Positions 1 to 6,659 of a stretch of DNA of 13,120 bases are shown here, piece after piece. Position numbers and translations under genes: made by a program. The notes beneath the pieces were generated by a model. It ran no database searches, was not told where the DNA came from, and saw only the letters and a list, made by a program, of their open reading frames with translations. The DNA is taken from positions 1 through 13,120 of the forward strand of contig JAISJS010000138.1 of NCBI GenBank assembly GCA_031261385.1. The letters are read 5' to 3'. Position 1 is the stretch's first letter; the number at the start of each line of letters is the position of its first letter. Origin of the DNA: Treponema sp. (GTDB lineage: Bacteria > Spirochaetota > Spirochaetia > Treponematales > Breznakiellaceae).

Positions 1-99
1 AGACGCTTGTTTACATGAGGCTTGAGCCGTATGAAGGGAAACTTTCACGTACGGTTCTTAGGCGGGAAAAGGCGGAGTAATCCGCCTGACCCAGCCGAC
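1..99 (+). mobile_element. 3' end of a group II intron (domains V and VI)
   Basis: Domain V is complete at 24-57 (34 nt): a long lower stem starting GAGCCGTA, the catalytic AGC triad at 25-27, a two-base CG bulge at 48-49, a short upper stem and a GAAA tetraloop at 38-41. Domain VI follows: 61-66 pair with 90-96 leaving A93 unpaired, then an internal loop, then a 6-bp stem (71-76 with 81-86) closed by a GTAA loop. A93 is the expected branch-point adenosine, seven bases from a 3' end of AC at 98-99, the usual bacterial group II terminus. The rest of the intron, including any reverse transcriptase/maturase gene, would lie before base 1. The structure is seen directly by hand pairing; the splice site at 99/100 is inferred. 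Confidence 0.9.
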
Positions 100-699
100 A
101 AAAGTCCCGAAGACTATGTATCGGTAGATGATTTCTACAAGGTCTATGGCTATGCCTGTCTCTATGCCGCCCTGAAAAGTGTTCCGGTAACCGATCTGAC
201 GATTACCTTTATAGAGAGCCGCTATCCGCAGGACCTGCTGAAACATCTGACCGGGGTGAGGAACTACAGGGCAGAAGAGAAATGGCCGGGTATTTATATC
301 GTTTCGGGGGATATTATGCCCATACAGATCATCGACAGCAAAAAACTTTCTGCGGATGACAATATATGGCTGCGTGATTTAAACGACAGGATAGACGGAA
401 CCGATATTAACAGACTGTCGCTTGAAATCAGGAGGCAGGGCTTGGCGTCCCGGATGGGAGCGTATCTTTATGCAGTATATCTGGCAAATTTGCCAACGTT
501 GGAGGAGGCACTAAAAATGAGTAATGCGGTATTACAATTTGAACGGATTCTCGACGAAGCGGGAATTACAGCCAGATGTGAAGCCAAAGGCGAGGCCAAA
601 GGTGAGGCTAAAGGCATCGAAAAGGTTTTGGAATTGATCAAAAAGGGTTACACCAGTGAAGAAGAAATACGGAAGCAACTGGGCGTAAATGGCAAATAG
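100..699 (+). CDS. 3' exon of an intron-interrupted Rpn-like (PD-(D/E)XK-type) protein
   Basis: The reading frame runs from the inferred intron boundary to TAG at 697-699 and begins KSPEDYVSVDDFYKVYGYA. An open frame extends leftward through the intron (TTG at 22, ATG at 31), but those 26 codons are intron RNA, so no start codon of the real gene lies in the window. The N-terminal exon should be upstream of the intron. Sequences with a KSPED...DDFYKVYGYA block and a C-terminal helical, EAKG-repeat tail resemble Rpn-family/PD-(D/E)XK-like proteins that are abundant in treponemes and Firmicutes; this is from memory. In such proteins the lysine of KSP is often the last residue of an E-x-K nuclease motif, which would place the intron inside the active site. 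The C-terminus (ELIKKGYTSEEEIRKQLG) is the usual short helical tail. If the intron splices, the gene may still be expressed; if not, it is broken. Confidence 0.7.
   Translation, partial: KSPEDYVSVDDFYKVYGYACLYAALKSVPVTDLTITFIESRYPQDLLKHLTGVRNYRAEEKWPGIYIVSGDIMPIQIIDSKKLSADDNIWLRDLNDRIDGTDINRLSLEIRRQGLASRMGAYLYAVYLANLPTLEEALKMSNAVLQFERILDEAGITARCEAKGEAKGEAKGIEKVLELIKKGYTSEEEIRKQLGVNGK
580..615 (+). repeat. Three 12-bp tandem repeats encoding EAKG
   Basis: Three consecutive 12-base units (580-591, 592-603, 604-615) each encode Glu-Ala-Lys-Gly. They differ only at third codon positions (gaa/gag, gcc/gct, ggc/ggt). They lie just before the C-terminal helix. A whole-unit change in copy number would keep the frame. 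Confidence 0.85.
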
Positions 700-760
700 G
701 AGCTGCCTTATGCCCCCCGATATTTTCTTCTCTTAAGGACCCATAGGCCAATATCAAAAA

Positions 761-1672
761 TCATGGCATTGGAACACGAGACTGCGCAATACAAGGTTTT
801 AAAACACCCACATACTTTTTGACAAAACCGCAGGGCCGGTAGGTCATCTTTGCCTGCCGCAGACCTTCGTCACCGAGGTCCTGTTCCCGGTTGATGTGGG
901 TAAAAAAGCGGGGCAGGGAAGCGGCAAAGGCCTGGTTCATATATTGATAGATCCCCTTGAATTCATCACGGGCCTTTTCAAAATGAACGACAAAGTAACG
1001 TCCCCGGGCGATGCTCTCCCCCAGGCACCAGGCCGCCGGCTCTCCGTTGACGAAATATATGGCCCCCCGCAGGCGGAGTGTCTCAAAATTTTCCAGGGCT
1101 TCCCGTGCGGAATCGTAATCAAAATCTTCGCCTTTTTCCGCTTTCCATCGATCCGATATTTCAATGGCCTGTGGTATTAATTCCGCTGTCAGCTGACGTC
1201 CCTCATGATCGGGCCAGGCGGTGTTAAAAGCGTTGACCAGATTTTTCTTTTTGTGAAATCTTTTTCCGGAAAGTTCGGCAAGGTCCGAGCGAAGATAAAG
1301 GTAATCAAAATTGTCGCGGTCTTCGGTAAATTCGATTCCCTGTTCAAGAATCTCACGTTTTTCTGCTAACACCGATTCGCTGATATTTTTCCAGTAATCG
1401 TGGGTGTTAAAAAGATTTTGCAGAATTTCACCGGGGGGAACACAGCAGGGGGTCATGAAAAATTTCCTGCCTTCGCGCTCACCTGAAATGATGAAGGTCT
1501 CGTCCGGACCCATGGACACCCGGTAATTGTACCGGCTTCTGAACAGATAAAGCCCGGCAAAGGTAAACTCGGAAACCCCGTCGCGGGTCAGGTTCAGATG
1601 GGGATACATTTCATCTTTTAAATCGATAGTCAGGGGCGTGAAATCGGGATAAGTGGGAATTTTCATGTTCAT
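761..1672 (-). CDS. DUF2156-family protein (LPG synthase C-terminal / GNAT-like fold)
   Basis: 303 aa, no signal peptide or membrane segment, so probably cytoplasmic. The hallmarks of the DUF2156 / phosphatidylglycerol lysyltransferase C-terminal family are visible: YLYLRSDLAELSGKRFHKKK around residues 124-143, a GAIYFVNGEPAAWCLGE strand-turn-strand around 203-219, and INREQDLGDEGLRQAKMTYRP around 260-280 followed by GFVKKY. These proteins have a double acyl-CoA N-acyltransferase (GNAT) fold. Soluble members like this one have no firmly assigned substrate, although membrane-bound relatives transfer aminoacyl groups to lipids. It is convergent with the preceding Rpn-like exon and divergent from pepT. 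The start ATG-AAC-ATG has no Shine-Dalgarno sequence, and a promoter -10 ends only three bases upstream. The exact start (1672 or 1666) is therefore open. Confidence 0.85.
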   Translation of the reverse strand: MNMKIPTYPDFTPLTIDLKDEMYPHLNLTRDGVSEFTFAGLYLFRSRYNYRVSMGPDETFIISGEREGRKFFMTPCCVPPGEILQNLFNTHDYWKNISESVLAEKREILEQGIEFTEDRDNFDYLYLRSDLAELSGKRFHKKKNLVNAFNTAWPDHEGRQLTAELIPQAIEISDRWKAEKGEDFDYDSAREALENFETLRLRGAIYFVNGEPAAWCLGESIARGRYFVVHFEKARDEFKGIYQYMNQAFAASLPRFFTHINREQDLGDEGLRQAKMTYRPCGFVKKYVGVLKPCIAQSRVPMP

Positions 1673-1675
1673 TTA

Positions 1676-1704
1676 ATAATACGCTAATCAGTTGCCGATA
1701 ACAA
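1676..1704 (-). promoter_or_regulatory. Candidate sigma70 promoter for the DUF2156 gene, leaderless layout
   Basis: On the minus strand TTGTTA (1699-1704) is followed after 17 bases by TATTAT (1676-1681). Matches to consensus are 4/6 and 5/6. Transcription would start at about 1669-1671, on or next to the ATG at 1670-1672, so the mRNA would have essentially no leader. This agrees with the absence of a ribosome binding site. Confidence 0.5.
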
Positions 1705-1725
1705 GTCCGCAGAAGAACCCGCCTT

Positions 1726-1755
1726 TTGGACCTTTACGAATTGGACCTTTACGAA
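1726..1755 (+). repeat. Perfect 15-bp tandem duplication upstream of pepT
   Basis: TTGGACCTTTACGAA occurs twice head to tail (1726-1740 and 1741-1755). It is in frame with pepT and could be read as LDLYE-LDLYE. It lies before the more likely GTG start at 1783, in the pepT/DUF2156 divergent spacer. It is probably a recent slippage duplication in noncoding DNA. Confidence 0.85.
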
Positions 1756-1782
1756 ATTCAATTTTCCTTTCATACTATAAAG

Positions 1783-3048
1783 GTGAGTAACCCGGTAAAT
1801 TTTATCGAAGATGCCGCGGTAGAAGCGCTGGCGCTTCCGCGTTTTATGAAGTATGTCCGTTATTGGACGGAAAGTGATCATCATATTGAAGAAACCCCCT
1901 CAACTCCGGGGCAGTGGGATTTGGCAAAGGCGCTGGCGGATGAATTGCGGGAACTTGGCGCCGGGGACGTTACGGTAACCGAACACTGTTATGTGCTGGC
2001 CTGTATTCCCGCGACTGCGGGGAAAGAATCGGTTCCGGCGATTGGGTTTCTTGCCCATATTGATACGGCGGGGGAAGTTACCGGCAAGGATGTTAAACCG
2101 CAGTTGGTTAAGAATTACGATGGGGCAAAAATAACGCTTGCGGGGGGGCTGGTCCTGGATCCTGCTGCGGATACTGACCTTGCGGCCCAAAAGGGGAAAA
2201 CAATAGTCCACGCCGACGGAACAACGCTCCTGGGCGCCGATGACAAGGCGGGGATTGCGGAGATTATGACCGCTGTCGAAATATTGCTTGCCCATCCTGA
2301 AATTTCCCACGGACCGGTGGAGATCATTTTTTCCCCCGATGAAGAAACCGGCAAGGGGCTCCCCGAATTTCCGCTGGACAAGATCCATGCAGCTGCCTGT
2401 TATACGCTGGACGGCGGCCCTCTGGGGGATATCGAAATCGAATGTTTTACCGCATGGAAGGCCGTTATCGAATTTACCGGAAAGGTGATCCACATCGGTA
2501 CGGCGCGGGGCGTTCTTGCCAATGCCGCCCTGATGGCTTCATCATTTGCAGTTTTGCTTCCCCGCTCGGAAAGTCCCGAAGCAACCGACGGCTATTACGG
2601 ATATTACTGCCCCATGGAAATAAAGGGTACCCTGGAAAGCGCCAGCCTTGAAGTGTTTCTCCGGGATTTTAGCCGGGACGGGATGAAAAAGCGGCTTGCG
2701 TCACTGGAAGTTTTTGCAAGGACCGTGGAGGCGCAGTTCCCCGGCGGAAAAGTAACGATCACCGCACAGTCTCAATATGATAATATGCGTGAAAAAATCG
2801 AACAGCAGCCGCTGGTCCTTGAAATTTTGAAAAAGGCCTGCTTAAATACCGGTATACCATTCAGGCAAAAACCAATCCGCGGCGGTACCGATGGGGCCCG
2901 TCTTACCGAATTGGGGATTCCTACACCGAACATTTTTACCGGAGGCCGCAATTACCACAGCCGCCTTGAATGGCTTTCTGTACCGGAGATGTGCGCAGCC
3001 TGTAAACTTGTTGTGGAATTAATCAAACTTTGGGGTGAAGAAAAATAA
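1783..3048 (+). CDS. pepT: Peptidase T (tripeptide aminopeptidase, M20B)
   Basis: PepT removes the N-terminal residue from tripeptides in the cytoplasm using two zinc ions. With the GTG start at 1783 the protein has 421 aa, close to the ~410 of E. coli PepT. Visible family motifs, numbered from that start: RFMKYV near the N-terminus; GFLAHIDTA with metal ligand His92 and Asp94; GADDKAG with bridging Asp153; SPDEETGKG with catalytic Glu187 and metal ligand Glu188; LDGGPLGD; IRGGTDGARL; and FTGGRNYHSRLEW with the last metal-binding His. The lid-domain motif usually written HPGTAKG is HIGTARG here. The frame is open to a TTG at 1726, but the extra 19 residues are mostly the 15-bp duplication, so I prefer GTG 1783. 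It has no good Shine-Dalgarno sequence, and a TACTAT box ends four bases before it. The acyltransferase gene follows 24 bp downstream. Confidence 0.93.
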   Translation: MSNPVNFIEDAAVEALALPRFMKYVRYWTESDHHIEETPSTPGQWDLAKALADELRELGAGDVTVTEHCYVLACIPATAGKESVPAIGFLAHIDTAGEVTGKDVKPQLVKNYDGAKITLAGGLVLDPAADTDLAAQKGKTIVHADGTTLLGADDKAGIAEIMTAVEILLAHPEISHGPVEIIFSPDEETGKGLPEFPLDKIHAAACYTLDGGPLGDIEIECFTAWKAVIEFTGKVIHIGTARGVLANAALMASSFAVLLPRSESPEATDGYYGYYCPMEIKGTLESASLEVFLRDFSRDGMKKRLASLEVFARTVEAQFPGGKVTITAQSQYDNMREKIEQQPLVLEILKKACLNTGIPFRQKPIRGGTDGARLTELGIPTPNIFTGGRNYHSRLEWLSVPEMCAACKLVVELIKLWGEEK

Positions 3049-3072
3049 TCCCGGTATTAATATGGAGCATAT

Positions 3073-3954
3073 ATGGAAACGTTAACTACGGCATTTGGCA
3101 GTCAAATAAAAAAAGCAATGTCCCTGTCGAAGGCGGCAGTAACAATAACCGAACACAATGTGTATCAGGAAGCCGATAAAAATATACTGCCGCTTCTTGA
3201 CGAAATGGTCGACGCTCTTGCCCTTCCCGGTTCCGGGGTGGATGGCATGGAAAACCTTGAAGAACTTCTCGCCAAAGCTGAATCGGGAAAATCCTGCCTT
3301 GTTATGGTGGAACACTACAGTAACCTTGACTTGTCGCTTGTCTCCTCTCTGGTACGGAAGCAGGGCGGGCGGGGTCAGGCTGTTTCCGATGCATTGGTGG
3401 CGATTGCCGGGTTAAAGCTGAACGAGGACAGCCCCGTCGTTGCCGCCTTTACCAGTGCGTATACCCGGCTTGTTATCTACCCAAGCCGGTCTCTCCAGGG
3501 CCTGGATGCCGAAAAAGATCGTGCGGAAATAATCCGGTATAACACGATCAACCGCGCCGCATTAAAAGCCCTGAACGAAGTGAAGGTAAAGGGAAAGCTG
3601 ATATTGGTGTTTCCTTCGGGAACCCGCTACCGGCCCTGGGACCCTTCCACCAAAAAAGGCGTGCGGGAGATCGATGCCTATATCCGCTCTTTTGATTACC
3701 TGTGCTGTGTTGCACTGAACGGTGAAGTTCTCCATGTTCAGCAGAGCGATATGATGAACGATGCAGTAAGCAAAGACCTGGTGCGGATTACCGCCGGTCC
3801 GGTTGTCCCCTGCGCAGAATTCCGTGAAAAATCCCGGGCCGCTGCGGAAGCCGCCGGCGTTGAGGACAAAAAACAGGCCACCGTGGATGCGGTTATGGCA
3901 GAGCTTGAAAAGATGCACATCGCCGGGGAAGAAAAACGGCAGAAGCTGCTATAG
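3073..3954 (+). CDS. PlsC/GPAT-like acyltransferase
   Basis: 293 aa. The glycerolipid acyltransferase signature is present: VEHYSNLDL contains the HX4D catalytic pair (His81, Asp86), and LVFPSGTRYRPW around 178-189 is the FPEGTR-like phosphate-binding motif. The family transfers an acyl chain to glycerol-3-phosphate or lysophosphatidate, the first steps of phospholipid synthesis at the inner membrane face. There is no strong transmembrane helix. The spacing and the N-terminal helical region (residues 1-75) look more like the soluble glycerol-3-phosphate acyltransferase type than classic PlsC, so the exact substrate is open. The ATG start has GGAG five bases upstream. It follows pepT in the same direction by 24 bp, so co-transcription is likely. 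Its TAG stop overlaps the stop of the convergent small Feo gene. Confidence 0.8.
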   Translation: METLTTAFGSQIKKAMSLSKAAVTITEHNVYQEADKNILPLLDEMVDALALPGSGVDGMENLEELLAKAESGKSCLVMVEHYSNLDLSLVSSLVRKQGGRGQAVSDALVAIAGLKLNEDSPVVAAFTSAYTRLVIYPSRSLQGLDAEKDRAEIIRYNTINRAALKALNEVKVKGKLILVFPSGTRYRPWDPSTKKGVREIDAYIRSFDYLCCVALNGEVLHVQQSDMMNDAVSKDLVRITAGPVVPCAEFREKSRAAAEAAGVEDKKQATVDAVMAELEKMHIAGEEKRQKLL

Positions 3955-4116
3955 TGGTTTTTCTTTATCAACCTTTTTTGGAATTCCCTGACCCGAACAG
4001 CAGGGCGGCGGCTGTTTGCTCCGGAACGTTTTAATAATATGCCGGGTAATAAAGGCCGCCGCTGCCGCCGCAATCACAAAGATAATTACAAGCTCAATAA
4101 CGCCGCTTATCATCAT
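3949..4116 (-). CDS. Small FeoB-associated Cys-rich membrane protein
   Basis: 55 codons, found by reading the minus strand between feoB and the acyltransferase. It starts MMISGVIELVIIFVIAAAAAAF, giving one transmembrane helix (about residues 4-22). A basic stretch follows (TRHIIKTFRSK), then PPPCCSGQG with a vicinal Cys pair, and a charged tail. This is the architecture of the short 'FeoB-associated Cys-rich membrane protein' family (PF12669 type), often encoded directly after feoB and thought to assist or gate FeoB. GAGG lies at 4120-4123, three bases from the first ATG and six from the second (4113), so either may be used. The feoB stop is 8 bp upstream, so it is the third gene of the feo operon. 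Its TAG and the acyltransferase TAG share the hexamer CTATAG at 3949-3954. Confidence 0.85.
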   Translation of the reverse strand: MMISGVIELVIIFVIAAAAAAFITRHIIKTFRSKQPPPCCSGQGIPKKVDKEKPL

Positions 4117-4124
4117 ACACCTCT

Positions 4125-6257
4125 TTAAAAGCCCATCAAATTTCCAACCTGGTATACAATAAAGGACAAAAGCCAGCCCAGGATCAGCAGAAAGCAGATT
4201 TCAAAGGCAATCCACTTCCAGCCTATCTCCGCCTTCATTGTTGCAAGCGCCGCGAAACAGGGCGGTATAATCAGCGTAAAAATCATGAACACCAGAGCGA
4301 TAAGCGGACGCGGCCCGGAACCCCGTTCAGGACGGTACTGCATATGCGGGTCCTGCCGTATTGCGGCGCGGAGCCCTTCGCTTTCTTCGTCAACGTCGGA
4401 ACCGACCCGGTACAGAATACCCAGCGTGGAGACGATGACTTCTTTAGCGGCAAAACCGGTGACCGAAGCCACGGCAATTTTCCAGTCAAAACCCAGGGGC
4501 CGGAATACCGGTTCAATAAAATGCCCAATGCGGCCTGCGGCGCTGTATTCCAGTGTCCGGCCGGAAATATCAGTTTCGGTCATGGAGGCGAGTTCTGTAT
4601 CAGACGGATGCCAGGCCGGAAACGTCGTAATGGCCCAGATGAGGATCGATGCGGCAAGAATTACCGATCCGGCTTTTTTGATATAGAGCCATGTCTTTTC
4701 CCCGACGTGCCAAAGCAGGCCCCTAAGGGTTGGCGCACGGTACGGGGGCAGTTCCATAACGAACGGAGTCGGGTCTCCTGCGAGTACCGTGGCTTTAAGG
4801 ACCAATGCGCTCAGGAGGGAAAGCACCACTCCAACGCCGTAAATCAGCAGGACCATATTCGCCGCGTGATTGGGGAAGAACGCCGCCGCCAAAAGAACAT
4901 GGACCGGCAGCTTCGCCCCGCAGCTCATAAACGGGGTGATGAGCACCGTGATGATCCGGTCACGCGGGCTCTTTAACGTGCGTGAGGCCATGATCGCCGG
5001 CACAGAACAGCCAAAGCCCAGCATCATCGGAAAAATTGACTGACCGTGCAGACCGAATGCATGGAGCAGCTTGTCCGTGGCAAAGGCTGCACGGGACATA
5101 TAGCCGATATCCTCAAGTATCGAAAGTAAAAAGAACAGGATCACGATGAGCGGCACAAACGACAGCACTCCGCCGACCCCGCCTATAATACCGTCAACAA
5201 TAAGCGAGCGGAGCAGGCCTTCCGGCAGTGCGGAATTCAAAACGCCGCTTAAAAATCCAAAGAAAGTTTCCAGCCACCGCATCGGGTATTCGCCCAGCAG
5301 GAACGTGAGCTGAAACACGCTCCACAGTACCAGCACAAAAATCGGCAGTGACAGGAAGCGGTTCATTATCACCTTGTCGATGCTTTCGGTAACGGAAAAA
5401 TCCGGCTGTTTGATGATCTTTACCGATTCCTGCACCGCTCCGCGGATATACCCGTACCGCTGTTCTGTGACGATGATCTCCGCATCTTTTCCGTAGTGCT
5501 TTTCGATCCAGGCAACGTTTTCTTCCGCCGCTGTTTTAATGACCGCCGCGTTGGGGTGTTCCAGAAGCCGCTCGTAGGCGTTGCTGTCCTTCTCCAGAAT
5601 TTTTACCGCGAGCCAGCGGGCCGGATATTTTGCGGCAAACGCCGCATCGGCGGAGATAAGCGTTTCCAGCAATTCAAGTTTTGATTCAAGCTCATCACCG
5701 TAACGGATTACATGATGGGGATCTGAGGCATCCTCAACTTTATCGATCATGTCAAGAAGATCATCTGTTCCCGTACCCTTGGGCCCTACGGTCTTTACCA
5801 GCGGAATACCGAGAGTTTTGGAAAGATTTTTTTCATCAATTTGAATTCCTTTTGCTTCAGCCTCGTCGCTCATGTTGAGGGCGCCCACCACCGGGATACC
5901 CAGCTCCTGAAACTGCAGGCAAAGGTACAGGTTCCGCTCAAGGTTCGTGGAATCCAGCACATCCACGATGATATCCGGCTTTTCATCCAGAATAAAATCG
6001 CGGGCCACTACTTCGTCAATGGAATAGGCGGTAAGGCTGTAGATCCCCGGCAGATCGATAAAGTGATAACTCCTGTCCTGCCGAATCCTGACCCCCTCCC
6101 GTTTTTCCACGGTAACCCCGGGATAATTTCCCACCTTATGATGGGCCCCGGTAAGGGCGTTGAACAGCGTCGTCTTTCCCGAATTCGGGTTTCCCGCCAG
6201 GGCGATACGAACAGTATCACCGGCACTATGCAGATTTTTTTCAGTTCCGTTCATCAT
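4125..6257 (-). CDS. feoB: Ferrous iron transport protein B (FeoB)
   Basis: FeoB is the inner-membrane Fe(II) transporter with an N-terminal G domain. From the ATG at 6257 it has 710 aa, normal for the family. G-domain motifs: G1 GNPNSGKTT (22-30), G2 region NYPGVTVE (44-51), G3 DLPG (68-71) and G4 NMSD (128-131). A helical spacer follows, then a membrane domain beginning about MNRFLSLPIFVLVLW. The membrane part keeps the hallmark segments ILEDIGYMSRAAF, LGFGCSVPAIMASR (the conserved Cys of the gate), PFMSCGAKLPV, MELPPYRAP and GFAAKEVIVSTLG, with about nine helices. The frame stays open another 48 codons upstream, but that part overlaps feoA and looks like a shadow. The tandem ATG-ATG at 6257/6254 is preceded by AGGGG and overlaps the feoA end by 14-17 bases, so translation is probably coupled. 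Confidence 0.97.
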   Translation of the reverse strand: MMNGTEKNLHSAGDTVRIALAGNPNSGKTTLFNALTGAHHKVGNYPGVTVEKREGVRIRQDRSYHFIDLPGIYSLTAYSIDEVVARDFILDEKPDIIVDVLDSTNLERNLYLCLQFQELGIPVVGALNMSDEAEAKGIQIDEKNLSKTLGIPLVKTVGPKGTGTDDLLDMIDKVEDASDPHHVIRYGDELESKLELLETLISADAAFAAKYPARWLAVKILEKDSNAYERLLEHPNAAVIKTAAEENVAWIEKHYGKDAEIIVTEQRYGYIRGAVQESVKIIKQPDFSVTESIDKVIMNRFLSLPIFVLVLWSVFQLTFLLGEYPMRWLETFFGFLSGVLNSALPEGLLRSLIVDGIIGGVGGVLSFVPLIVILFFLLSILEDIGYMSRAAFATDKLLHAFGLHGQSIFPMMLGFGCSVPAIMASRTLKSPRDRIITVLITPFMSCGAKLPVHVLLAAAFFPNHAANMVLLIYGVGVVLSLLSALVLKATVLAGDPTPFVMELPPYRAPTLRGLLWHVGEKTWLYIKKAGSVILAASILIWAITTFPAWHPSDTELASMTETDISGRTLEYSAAGRIGHFIEPVFRPLGFDWKIAVASVTGFAAKEVIVSTLGILYRVGSDVDEESEGLRAAIRQDPHMQYRPERGSGPRPLIALVFMIFTLIIPPCFAALATMKAEIGWKWIAFEICFLLILGWLLSFIVYQVGNLMGF

Positions 6258-6591
6258 GCGCCCCTGTTTCAGAAGAAACCGGTAACGGCGCCGCCGATCC
6301 CGACAGCGGGGGTTGCAGCTTCTTCCGCCCAAACCAGCGGATTGCGTCATGTACCGCCGACCAATCTCCAACAGGCTCCACCTCAATTCCCGCCGCCTCA
6401 TAACGGCGTATCAGAATATCATAGCCCCTGATCCGTACCTGTATCGGCCCGTGGAAAAACCCAAGCCTGACCACGGCGCCGGGGGTCCCTTCAGTAAAAC
6501 CCATATCCGCCAGCCGTCTGCCTACTTCTTTCCCGAGAGCAACTTTTATCACGGTAAACGATGCGCCCTTGGGAGCGTCAGATAAAAACAT
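6241..6591 (-). CDS. feoA: FeoA, SH3-like partner of FeoB
   Basis: FeoA is a small cytoplasmic SH3-like protein that supports FeoB. I start it at the ATG at 6591 (116 aa) because a GAGG Shine-Dalgarno sequence lies six bases upstream; an in-frame start at 6624 is also open but overlaps the promoter. Recognisable FeoA features: LSDAPKGASFTVIKV, then RRLADMGFTEGTPGAVV (the G-rich turn typical of FeoA), then GPIQVRIRGYDILIRRYEAAGIEVEPV. A ~40-residue tail beyond the core makes it longer than the usual 75-85 aa; part of this is coding sequence overlapping feoB. It is the first gene of feoA-feoB-small Cys-rich gene, directly behind its own promoter. Confidence 0.93.
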   Translation of the reverse strand: MFLSDAPKGASFTVIKVALGKEVGRRLADMGFTEGTPGAVVRLGFFHGPIQVRIRGYDILIRRYEAAGIEVEPVGDWSAVHDAIRWFGRKKLQPPLSGSAAPLPVSSETGAHDERN

Positions 6592-6603
6592 TTTTTCCTC
6601 ACT

Positions 6604-6625
6604 ATTGTTAGTATACTGTAACAAT
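6604..6625. promoter_or_regulatory. Dyad operator candidate for a metal-dependent repressor
   Basis: ATTGTTA (6604-6610) and TAACAAT (6619-6625) form perfect 7-bp inverted arms around an 8-bp centre, 12 bp upstream of the feoA ATG. The -10 box of the feoA promoter lies inside the dyad, so a bound protein would block RNA polymerase. The position and target gene suggest an iron-responsive repressor of the DtxR/TroR or Fur type. The sequence does not match a consensus I can name. Confidence 0.6.
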
Positions 6626-6638
6626 GAAGAAGAGTCAA
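6610..6638 (-). promoter_or_regulatory. sigma70 promoter of the feo operon
   Basis: On the minus strand TTGACT (6633-6638) is separated by exactly 17 bases from TATACT (6610-6615), both 5/6 to consensus. The predicted start near 6603 gives a leader of only about 12 bases containing the GAGG site. It lies in the 68-bp gap between the upstream lipoprotein gene and feoA, so the feo genes have their own transcript. Confidence 0.82.
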
Positions 6639-6659
6639 CACCCCGCGAAGTTTTATACT

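Noticed and set aside
22..99. N-terminal 26 codons of the frame ending at 699
   Set aside because: They are intron domain V/VI RNA, not protein; strong RNA pairing covers the whole stretch.
580..615. CRISPR-like repeat
   Set aside because: These are coding 12-bp tandem units without spacers; no CRISPR array exists in the window.
4285..4976. Plus-strand open frames across feoB
   Set aside because: Antisense shadows; translations are low-complexity and Arg/Pro-rich.
6258..6401. 48-codon N-terminal extension of FeoB
   Set aside because: It is Arg-rich, unlike any FeoB, and lies wholly within feoA; ATG-ATG at 6257/6254 has a ribosome site and gives a normal FeoB.
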